From NCBI RefSeq assembly GCF_003385895.1, contig NZ_QRDQ01000008.1, positions 62,001-126,000 of the forward strand: a DNA stretch of 64,000 bases, given 5' to 3'. The translations under genes and the position numbers were made by a program. The notes under the pieces are model-generated. The model was not told where the DNA came from. It searched no databases and saw only the letters and a list, made by a program, of their open reading frames with translations. The DNA comes from Flavobacterium cutihirudinis. GTDB taxonomy: Bacteria; Bacteroidota; Bacteroidia; Flavobacteriales; Flavobacteriaceae. Of the stretch, positions 16,980-23,992 are shown piece after piece (the stretch's first letter is position 1; the number at the start of each line of letters is the position of its first letter).

Positions 16980-17981
16980 ATGGTATTAGTAACTGGAGGA
17001 ACAGGTTTAGTAGGCTCGCATTTATTACTTCATCTCATTGAAAATGGAGAAAATGTCCGGGCTATTTACCGCACTCAAAGCAACATTCAAAAAGCAAAAT
17101 CGGTTTTTGAACTTTATAAAAAAGGCAATTTATTTGAAAAAATAGAATGGCTTGAAGCCGATATTCTGGACGTACCTTCACTTGAACTTGCTTTTATCGA
17201 CATTGATTACGTTTATCATTGTGCAGCATTAATTTCATTTGACCCGAAAGATGAAGATGCATTACGAAAAACCAACATTGAAGGCACGGCCAATATGGTT
17301 AATTTTTCGATTGCCAAAGAAATAAAAAAATTCTGTTTTGTAAGTTCCATCGCAGCTTTAGGTGATTTAGCTCCACACGAAAATATCATTACCGAAGAAA
17401 CCGACTGGAATCCTGAAAAACCGCACAGCGATTATGCGATTTCTAAATATGGCGCCGAAATGGAAGTCTGGCGCGCTGTTCAGGAAGGTTTGGATATTGT
17501 AATTATAAATCCAGGCGTAATTCTGGGACCAATTCCGAAAACAAAAAATGCGCAACAAGGAAGCGCCGAATTATATGTAAAAGTAGCCAATGGACTTCCG
17601 TTTTACACACTCGGAAGTACTGGTTTTATCACGGTTGACGATGTTGTAAAAACTGCCATTCAATTAATGAAAAGCGACATCAAAAATGAGCGCTTTACTT
17701 TGATTGCAGAAAACGTAGTTTTTAAAGACATTTTGAATACAATCGCAACGGTTTTAAAAGTTAAAAAACCACACCTTCATGCGAAACCCTTTTTGATGAA
17801 TTTTCTATGGATGGCCGATGCAGTATTTTCTACTTTATTTTTCCAAAAAAGGCGTCTGACAAAAGCAACCGCAAAATCATCTTACACCAAAGCTTTGTAT
17901 TCTAATGAAAAAATAAAAACCGCTCTAGGAACGGTTTTTATGGATGTACACCAATATGTGCACAATATCTCAAGATTGTAA
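16980..17981 (+). CDS. NAD-dependent epimerase/dehydratase (extended SDR)
   Basis: 333 residues. The N-terminal Rossmann motif GGTGLVGSH (6-14), the acidic loop EADILD, and the catalytic pair YAISK (YxxxK) with upstream SS and NPGVILGP identify an extended short-chain dehydrogenase/reductase close to the dihydroflavonol-reductase and nucleoside-diphosphate-sugar epimerase group. Substrate not determined. The ATG is preceded by a TATATTTA box 11 bases away, so the message may be nearly leaderless. It converges with the DUF4296 gene with only two bases between stop codons. Confidence 0.8.
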   Translation: MVLVTGGTGLVGSHLLLHLIENGENVRAIYRTQSNIQKAKSVFELYKKGNLFEKIEWLEADILDVPSLELAFIDIDYVYHCAALISFDPKDEDALRKTNIEGTANMVNFSIAKEIKKFCFVSSIAALGDLAPHENIITEETDWNPEKPHSDYAISKYGAEMEVWRAVQEGLDIVIINPGVILGPIPKTKNAQQGSAELYVKVANGLPFYTLGSTGFITVDDVVKTAIQLMKSDIKNERFTLIAENVVFKDILNTIATVLKVKKPHLHAKPFLMNFLWMADAVFSTLFFQKRRLTKATAKSSYTKALYSNEKIKTALGTVFMDVHQYVHNISRL

Positions 17982-17983
17982 AT

Positions 17984-18463
17984 CTACCTATTTGTATGCA
18001 TTGCCCTTCTGATCGAATCAAGATTTATTGAACTCGATTTTTTCACCTCATTTAATTTTGGTGCAGGACTTTCGTTTGGTTTCTTATTTTTATTCGCTTT
18101 TGCCGCTTTCTTCTCTTCAATTTTCACGATAGAATCTGTTGCTCGTTGTTGTACAGCAATTCTTTTGCTCACTTCATCAAACATATCTTTATAAGTATTA
18201 TAATCGGCAGCGTAGTAAATATTGCTTTGTGCAAACTGAAGACTATCTACTTTATATTTCTTTAAAATAAACTTCTTCGGATTTGCATCAACTGAATCTA
18301 ATGAAAGTGGATTTTGGTATCGCATCGCCTCAAGAATAGCCAAATCATACATAATATCAACCATCTTTCCTTTTTCAATAAGTTTTTTAGGCTCTTTTAC
18401 AAGCTCCTTTTTACAACTTACTGAAAGCAGCACAACTAATATTATTAATACAAAATTCTTCAT
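17984..18463 (-). CDS. DUF4296-type lipoprotein
   Basis: 159 residues. Lipobox LLSVSC places the acylated Cys at 17, followed by KKE. The body (MVDIMYDLAILEAMR, ILKKYKVDSLQFAQSN, YKDMFDEVSKRI) matches DUF4296, a helical family found in Bacteroidota. The C-terminal third is a basic, Pro/Asn-rich tail. Function unknown. It is the last gene of a minus-strand group with pyrC (9-base gap) and the glycosyltransferase (10-base gap), suggesting co-transcription. Confidence 0.75.
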   Translation of the reverse strand: MKNFVLIILVVLLSVSCKKELVKEPKKLIEKGKMVDIMYDLAILEAMRYQNPLSLDSVDANPKKFILKKYKVDSLQFAQSNIYYAADYNTYKDMFDEVSKRIAVQQRATDSIVKIEEKKAAKANKNKKPNESPAPKLNEVKKSSSINLDSIRRAMHTNR

Positions 18464-18472
18464 TTCAGCTTT

Positions 18473-19813
18473 TTATCTATCAAACAATAATCTTTTCCCG
18501 GCGCGGATATCTTTTACTTTAAAGTTATTGTAAACCATTTCTCCATTCACAAAAGTATGCGTAATTCTCGATTTAAAAGCCATATTTTCAAATGGAGACC
18601 AGCCACATTTGTATAAAATATTATCTGAATTTACACTCCAAGGCAAACTCGGATTTACAATTACCAAATCGGCATAATAACCTTCTTTGATAAAACCTCT
18701 TTTTTCGATTTTGAAAATTTTAGCTGGATTGTGACACATTTTTTCCACAATTTTCTCCACGCTAATTTTCCCCTGATGATGCGCTTCAAACATTGCCACT
18801 ACTGCATGTTGTACAAGCGGACCTCCAGAAGGCGCTTTCAAATACGATTGTTGTTTTTCTTCTTTTGTATGCGGCGCATGATCAGTTGCAATAACATCAA
18901 TTCGGCCGTCATTCAAAGCTTTCCAAAGTTCAGCACGATCTTCAGCGGTTTTAACAGCCGGATTCCATTTTATGAAATTCCCTTTTGTTTTATAATCTTC
19001 ATCCGTAAACCATAAATGGTGCACACAAACTTCAGCAGTAATTTTTTTATCTTCTAACGGAATTTTATTGGTAAACAATTCCATTTCTTTCGCAGTCGAA
19101 AGATGAAAAATATGAAGTCTTGCCCCAGTTCTTTTCGCCAAAGCCACAGCTTTTGAAGACGAAATATAACAAGCTTCTGCACTACGTATTAAATGATGCG
19201 CCGTTACCGGAACATCTTCTCCATATTGCTCTTTAAAAGCAGCAAGATTATTCTGAATGGTAGTTTCATCTTCGCAATGAACCGCAATTAACATTGGTGT
19301 ACTTGAGAAAATCTTCTCTAAAGTTTCTTCTCTGTCAACCAACATATTTCCGGTTGAAGAACCTAGAAATATTTTAATTCCCGCAACATTCTTTGGATTT
19401 GTTTTTAAAACTTCTTCCAAATTGTCATTCGTTGCTCCCATCATAAACGAGTAATTCGCGAATGATTTTTGAGCTGCAATTTGATATTTTTCTTCTAATA
19501 TTTCCTGAGTAACCGCATTCGGAACTGTATTTGGCTGTTCGATAAAAGAAGTAATTCCTCCAGCCACAGCCGCTCTCGATTCTGATTCTATATCACCTTT
19601 ATGAGTTAGTCCAGGCTCTCTAAAATGTACCTGATCATCAATCGCACCCGGAATCAAATAATTCCCTTCGGCATCAATTACTTTGCAATCTGAGGTTTTC
19701 AAACTAATACTATCAGAAACCTCAACGATTAGGTCGTTTTCAATCAAAACATCTCCTTCAAAAATAGACCCTTCGTTTACAATTTTAGCATTTTTGATTA
19801 AAATCCTGTTCAT
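18473..19813 (-). CDS. pyrC: Dihydroorotase (class I-like), QxH variant at the first metal motif
   Basis: 446 residues. It cyclises carbamoyl-aspartate to dihydroorotate in pyrimidine synthesis. The amidohydrolase metal ligands are largely present: His63 in QVHFREPG, the carboxylated-Lys position Lys147 (GIKIFLGSSTG), His179 (AVHCED), His237 (HIFHLSTAKE) and catalytic Asp311 (IATDHAPHT). The usual HxH at the first site is Gln61-Val-His63. An alternative reading is an allantoinase or hydantoinase relative, but REPG and NTxP motifs favour dihydroorotase. Middle gene of a probable three-gene operon. Confidence 0.85.
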   Translation of the reverse strand: MNRILIKNAKIVNEGSIFEGDVLIENDLIVEVSDSISLKTSDCKVIDAEGNYLIPGAIDDQVHFREPGLTHKGDIESESRAAVAGGITSFIEQPNTVPNAVTQEILEEKYQIAAQKSFANYSFMMGATNDNLEEVLKTNPKNVAGIKIFLGSSTGNMLVDREETLEKIFSSTPMLIAVHCEDETTIQNNLAAFKEQYGEDVPVTAHHLIRSAEACYISSSKAVALAKRTGARLHIFHLSTAKEMELFTNKIPLEDKKITAEVCVHHLWFTDEDYKTKGNFIKWNPAVKTAEDRAELWKALNDGRIDVIATDHAPHTKEEKQQSYLKAPSGGPLVQHAVVAMFEAHHQGKISVEKIVEKMCHNPAKIFKIEKRGFIKEGYYADLVIVNPSLPWSVNSDNILYKCGWSPFENMAFKSRITHTFVNGEMVYNNFKVKDIRAGKRLLFDR

Positions 19814-19823
19814 CGTATATTTT

Positions 19824-20549
19824 TTATAATGTATTGAATAATTTTTTAAGTCGCAGCGAAATCACACCCAGAATTGCTTCTTTGATAATTGCATTACTCA
19901 TTTTCGAAACTCCCTTAGTTCTGTCCGTAAAAATAATCGGCACTTCACTTATTTCAAATTTACCACAATATGTTCTATATTTCATTTCAATTTGAAATGC
20001 ATACCCGACAAATTTTATTTTATTCAGATTTATTTTTTCTAAAACTTCTCTTTTATAACAAACAAATCCGGCAGTAGCGTCATGAATTTTCATTCCGGTA
20101 ATAAATTTCACATATACCGAAGCAAAATAAGACATCAGCACACGGCTCAATGGCCAGTTTACCACATTTACACCTTTTACATAACGTGATCCAACAGCCA
20201 AATCTGCGCCACCAAAATGGCAGGCATCATATAATTTCTCTAAGTCATTGGGGTTATGTGAAAAGTCGGCATCCATTTCGAAAATAAAATCATAGTTGCG
20301 CTGCAAAGCCCATTTAAAACCATGAACATAGGCCGTTCCTAAACCAGATTTTTTCTCTCTTTTTTCTAAAAACAATCTTCCAGGATATTCTTCCTGCAAT
20401 GCAATCACCTTATTTGCAGTTCGATCCGGTGAATTATCATCAATAATTAAAAGATGAAAAGGCTTATGTTGCGAAAGAACAGCTCGAACTATACTTTCTA
20501 TATTCTCAATTTCGTTATAAGTGGGAATTATGACAATACTATCATTCAT
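19824..20549 (-). CDS. Polyprenol-phosphate mannose synthase-like family 2 glycosyltransferase
   Basis: 241 residues from the ATG at 20549. An ATG six codons upstream at 20567 lies before the transcription start predicted from the -7 box at 20570-20577, so the inner start is preferred. IIPTYNEIENIES and LLIIDDNSPDRTA at the N-terminus, FEMDADFSHNP (DxD-type metal site) and ATAGFVCYKREVL identify a dolichyl/polyprenyl-phosphate sugar transferase. It lacks C-terminal membrane spans, so it is the soluble type. It would load a sugar on a lipid carrier for envelope glycosylation. First gene of the operon with pyrC. Confidence 0.85.
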   Translation of the reverse strand: MNDSIVIIPTYNEIENIESIVRAVLSQHKPFHLLIIDDNSPDRTANKVIALQEEYPGRLFLEKREKKSGLGTAYVHGFKWALQRNYDFIFEMDADFSHNPNDLEKLYDACHFGGADLAVGSRYVKGVNVVNWPLSRVLMSYFASVYVKFITGMKIHDATAGFVCYKREVLEKINLNKIKFVGYAFQIEMKYRTYCGKFEISEVPIIFTDRTKGVSKMSNAIIKEAILGVISLRLKKLFNTL

Positions 20550-20569
20550 TTTCTTGGGTAATTTCATCG

Positions 20570-20577
20570 CAAAAGTA
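20570..20577 (-). promoter_or_regulatory. -7 box TACTTTTG for the glycosyltransferase operon
   Basis: Perfect TAnnTTTG on the minus strand. It places transcription start near 20564 and thereby selects the start codon at 20549. Confidence 0.6.
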
Positions 20578-20639
20578 AACTTTTTATAGCATTTGATTCA
20601 TAATAAATTTATAATAAAAGTATTGAGACAAAAAATTAC

Positions 20640-20647
20640 TAATTTTG
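20640..20647 (+). promoter_or_regulatory. -7 box TAATTTTG for the DUF4271 gene
   Basis: Perfect TAnnTTTG only 7 bases before the ATG at 20655, predicting a leaderless or near-leaderless transcript. Divergent from the promoter at 20570. Confidence 0.55.
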
Positions 20648-20654
20648 TAGCGTT

Positions 20655-21323
20655 ATGATTGAACATCTCCACCCCAGAATCCTCGAAAATAAAGATTGGG
20701 CCACACTTTTGTTTGTGCTCACCTTTGCCGTTGTTGCCATGACAAAATCAGCTTATGAAACACGATTTAGTGAATTTAGCAAACTAATTTTTTCAGACAA
20801 ATACGCCAAAATCTATCGCGATAACAATAATTTAAAAAGCAGCTTTACAGTTGGTTTGTTTTTTGTGCAAGTTGTTTCGTTTGCTTTTTTCATTCAGCTT
20901 ACGATGCACATTTTCGGATACGCCTCAAAAACCGACTGGGTTTTATTTATTCAGATCGCAACTTTCCTGCTTTATTTTATTCTGGCGAAATATTTAATAG
21001 AAAAAATTGTAGCAACTTCTTTCAATATTGATGAGTTTGTCGATCTTTTTAACCTTCAAAAAGTAACTTATAGAACCTATATTGGCGTTTTAATCCTTCC
21101 TATCAATGCCGTTTTGTTCTATTACGAAGGAATTCCAAAAAGTATACCACTTGCAATCATAGGCATTTCGCTGTGTATCAGCTTATACTCTTATTTTATT
21201 TCAATTAAAACGTATCAAAATGCAATAATCGGCAAGTTATTTTATTTTATTTTATATCTTTGCGCTCTTGAAATAGCCCCTTATTATTTTCTTTATTATT
21301 GGTTAACAAAAGGGAGTGCTTAG
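20655..21323 (+). CDS. DUF4271 multi-spanning membrane protein
   Basis: 222 residues with about six hydrophobic helices (near 18-34, 70-90, 98-116, 140-155, 162-182, 195-215). The family DUF4271 is found in Bacteroidota, often just upstream of hemD. Function unknown. It is followed by hemD after 14 bases, so the two are probably one transcript. Confidence 0.75.
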   Translation: MIEHLHPRILENKDWATLLFVLTFAVVAMTKSAYETRFSEFSKLIFSDKYAKIYRDNNNLKSSFTVGLFFVQVVSFAFFIQLTMHIFGYASKTDWVLFIQIATFLLYFILAKYLIEKIVATSFNIDEFVDLFNLQKVTYRTYIGVLILPINAVLFYYEGIPKSIPLAIIGISLCISLYSYFISIKTYQNAIIGKLFYFILYLCALEIAPYYFLYYWLTKGSA

Positions 21324-21337
21324 AAAATGTTTATAAT

Positions 21338-22087
21338 ATGAAAGTGAAAACAATTTTGGTGTCACAGCCTGAACCTAAAGTGGAGAATTCTCCTTACTTT
21401 GAGCTCCAACAAAAACACAAAATAAAAATTGATTTCAGACCATTTATTCATGTGGAAGGGGTTAGCGCAAAAGAGATTCGATTACAAAAAATCGATCTTA
21501 ATCATTACACTGCGATCATTTTAACAAGTCGAAATGCTGTAGATCATTTTTTTAGAGTGGCTGATGAAATGCGTTACAAAGTTCCTGAAGGATTGAAATA
21601 TTTCTGTCAATCTGAAGCTGTAGCATTTTATCTGCAAAAATATGTTGTGTACAGAAAACGTAAAATTTACGTTGGAGCAAAAGATTTTGCAGACTTATCT
21701 CCGCTAATCAAAAAGTACAAAGACGAGAAGTTTTTACTTCCGGCATCTGACCAATTAAATGCAGATGCACCTGTTACACTAAACAACTTAAAAGTTGATT
21801 GGGCACAGGCTATTTTTTACAGAACTGTAATGAGCGATTTGTCTGATTTGGCAGATGTTTATTATGATGTTTTAGCATTTTTTAGCCCAACAGGAATTAA
21901 ATCTTTGTTTAAAAACTTCCCTGATTTTAAACAAAACAACACCAGAATCGCTGTATTTGGAAGCACAACTCAAAAAGAAGCTTTGGATCATGGTTTAAGA
22001 ATTGATATTCTTGCTCCAACACCTGAAACTCCTTCAATGACAATGGCTTTAGAAAAATACATCGCCGAAGCAAACAAAGGAAAATAA
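21338..22087 (+). CDS. hemD: Uroporphyrinogen-III synthase
   Basis: 249 residues from the ATG at 21338. An earlier in-frame GTG overlaps the DUF4271 gene and is rejected. It closes hydroxymethylbilane into uroporphyrinogen III in haem synthesis. The two-lobed HemD fold is suggested by ILTSRNAVDHFF, then LLPASDQLN, FYRTVMSD, DVLAFFSPTGIKSLF and the C-terminal FGSTTQKEA. HemD is weakly conserved in sequence, so the call rests on these short motifs and length. Terminator at 22126. Confidence 0.85.
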   Translation: MKVKTILVSQPEPKVENSPYFELQQKHKIKIDFRPFIHVEGVSAKEIRLQKIDLNHYTAIILTSRNAVDHFFRVADEMRYKVPEGLKYFCQSEAVAFYLQKYVVYRKRKIYVGAKDFADLSPLIKKYKDEKFLLPASDQLNADAPVTLNNLKVDWAQAIFYRTVMSDLSDLADVYYDVLAFFSPTGIKSLFKNFPDFKQNNTRIAVFGSTTQKEALDHGLRIDILAPTPETPSMTMALEKYIAEANKGK

Positions 22088-22125
22088 CCTAAGAATAAAA
22101 ATATACTCCCGAAGTCTCGGGATTA

Positions 22126-22170
22126 AAATCCAAATTCCAACTAATCACTGGGATTTGGATTTTTTGTTTT
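22126..22170 (+). terminator. Rho-independent terminator for hemD
   Basis: Fourteen-base stem AAATCCAAATTCCA / TGGGATTTGGATTT with one G-U pair that forms only in the plus-strand RNA, followed by T runs. Same design as the minus-strand terminators at 23926 and 41459. Confidence 0.75.
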
Positions 22171-22253
22171 TAATCAGTTCGTTGCTCTATTTGCTTTAAA
22201 TTGGAATTTGGAATTTCCCTTTTCTGTAATTTTCTATTTCAGAGCATTTTAAT

Positions 22254-22261
22254 TACATTTG
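22254..22261 (+). promoter_or_regulatory. -7 box TACATTTG for the Lrp-type regulator
   Basis: Perfect TAnnTTTG, 49 bases before the ATG at 22311. Confidence 0.55.
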
Positions 22262-22310
22262 CTTTCTATTTACAACTCAAAATGCAAAAAATAGTTTCAA
22301 ATTTTAAGTT

Positions 22311-22781
22311 ATGAAAATCAATTCCCTAATAATTGAAATTGACGGTATCGATAAAGAAATACTTCGCTACTTAATGGATGATGCCCGAAAACCAATTTTG
22401 CAGATTGCTAATAAAATTGGAATTTCTGGAGCCGCTATTCACCAGCGATTAAAAAAACTGGAACAATCCGGCGTTATTTCAGGATCTAAGTTTACAGTAA
22501 ATCCGAAAGTTTTAGGTTATAATACCATGGCGTTTGTGGGTGTTTATCTGGACAAAGCTTCCCGAAACTCCGAAGCCGTAAAAGATCTAAGAAAAATCCC
22601 TGAAGTTTTAGAATGCCATTACACAACAGGAAACTGGTCCGTTTTGATTAAAATAATCTGTCGCGATAATGAACATTTAATGCAGCTTTTAAATACTAAA
22701 ATTCAGGCTATTGAAGGAGTTTCAAGAACGGAAACCTTTATTTCATTGGATCAGCAGATTGATAGACAGATTCAGCTTTAG
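22311..22781 (+). CDS. Lrp/AsnC-family transcriptional regulator
   Basis: 156 residues. Helix-turn-helix at about 13-60 (IDKEILRYLMDDARKPILQI, GAAIHQRLKKLEQSGVI) and an alpha-beta RAM effector domain at about 70-150 (YNTMAFVGVYLD, VLECHYTTGNWSVLIKI). Lrp-type proteins respond to amino acids or similar small molecules and regulate metabolism. Stand-alone gene with its own promoter, so its targets are not indicated by context. Confidence 0.88.
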   Translation: MKINSLIIEIDGIDKEILRYLMDDARKPILQIANKIGISGAAIHQRLKKLEQSGVISGSKFTVNPKVLGYNTMAFVGVYLDKASRNSEAVKDLRKIPEVLECHYTTGNWSVLIKIICRDNEHLMQLLNTKIQAIEGVSRTETFISLDQQIDRQIQL

Positions 22782-22826
22782 AATTAGAGAATGTGGCAAT
22801 TTGATAATTCAAACACTTATTATTAT

Positions 22827-22977
22827 AAACTGGACTGAAGTCCAGCTCTACAATATAATTTGTTCCTTCGGAACTATAAATAGCCTGTATTCGATCAAAT
22901 TTGTGGGCCGGATTTTAATTGGTTTAATTTCAGAATAAATAAACAAAACCCGACAAGTTTTAAAACCTGTCGGGTTT
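22827..22977. repeat. Intergenic repeats: TGGACTGAAGTCCAG and AAACCCGACA palindromes
   Basis: The palindrome AAACTGGACTGAAGTCCAG (22827-22845) and a 32-base palindrome of the AAACCCGACA/TGTCGGGTTT type (22946-22977) recur at 51428-51645. They fill the gap between the convergent Lrp and metallopeptidase genes. The second can act as a bidirectional terminator. Confidence 0.7.
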
Positions 22978-23018
22978 GCTATAAATTATCTAATTTTCTA
23001 ATTATCTCAATTTCCTAA

Positions 23019-23705
23019 TTAATTTCTCCTGCTTCCGGAATAAATCGAGATATAGTACAACAACGTCGCAATCGAACCAATTGCAGCTACAACATACGTT
23101 CTTGCAGCCCACTTTAAGGCATCTTTTGCTCCGGCTTGTTCTTGTTGTGTCAACATATGTTTATTTTCAAGCCAGGCCAAAGCACGATTACTTGCATCAT
23201 ATTCAACTGGCAATGTAATGATAGAAAACAAAGTTGTTGCTGCAAAAATGACAATCCCAATTAATAATAACTGCGGAAAAACCTTTATCATAAGAATTCC
23301 GGCTATTAAAATCCATTGTACATAGTTAGACGCAACACTTACAATTGGCACTAATTTAGAACGCATTGTAAGCCATTCGTAACCAATTGCATGTTGTACC
23401 GCGTGCCCACATTCGTGTGCGGCAACCGCTGCAGCTGCAGCATTTCTATGATTATAAACTGCCTCACTTAAATTTACCGTTTTGTCTGACGGATTATAAT
23501 GATCCGTTAACTGACCCGGAGTCGATATAACACGAACGTCCGTAATTCCGTTATCGGCTAACATTTTTTCAGCGATTTCTCTACCGCTCATTCCGTTTCG
23601 CAATTGCAGTTTAGAATATAATTCAAATTTACTTTTTAGTTTTGCACTTACCAGCCAGCTAAATAACATTATAGCTCCGGCAATTATTAAATATCCACTT
23701 CCCAT
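23019..23705 (-). CDS. Membrane zinc metallopeptidase (Zn_peptidase_2 family)
   Basis: 228 residues from the ATG at 23705; a 22-codon non-ATG extension is rejected. The zinc-binding HECGH motif is at 97-101 within AAHECGHAVQHA. One N-terminal span (about 4-21) and a hydrophobic hairpin (about 120-165) plus a C-terminal span flank it. The family is membrane-bound and its substrates are not established. The sequence NLSEAVYNHRNAAAAA before the motif is typical. Confidence 0.87.
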   Translation of the reverse strand: MGSGYLIIAGAIMLFSWLVSAKLKSKFELYSKLQLRNGMSGREIAEKMLADNGITDVRVISTPGQLTDHYNPSDKTVNLSEAVYNHRNAAAAAVAAHECGHAVQHAIGYEWLTMRSKLVPIVSVASNYVQWILIAGILMIKVFPQLLLIGIVIFAATTLFSIITLPVEYDASNRALAWLENKHMLTQQEQAGAKDALKWAARTYVVAAIGSIATLLYYISIYSGSRRN

Positions 23706-23925
23706 AGTATTACTTTTTGATTGATTTTTAAAGTTACAAAACCAATCGCAAATTACGAACCATTTTAACAAAATGACATTTTGACATTAAATTTGAAATT
23801 CCAAATCTGAAAATCCCAATTTCCAATTTTAGGGTCATTTTTTACCGCAAAGTGTGCAAAAGTGTTTTATTCACAAAGTTTTTCCACAATCTTGCCATCC
23901 TTCCCTCTTCCAGATAACAAACAAA

Positions 23926-23968
23926 AAAAAATCCCAAACCCCAATCGTAAAATTGGAATTTGGAATTT
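23926..23968 (-). terminator. Strand-specific hairpin terminator after leuS (43-bp repeat, copy A)
   Basis: A 43-base sequence identical to 41459-41501. In minus-strand RNA it forms a 17-bp stem using G-U pairs and ends in a U run, 25 bases after the leuS stop. On the plus strand the same positions would be A-C mismatches, so it is a minus-strand terminator. Confidence 0.75.
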
Positions 23969-23992
23969 TTATATATTGAAACTTTAAAATTA

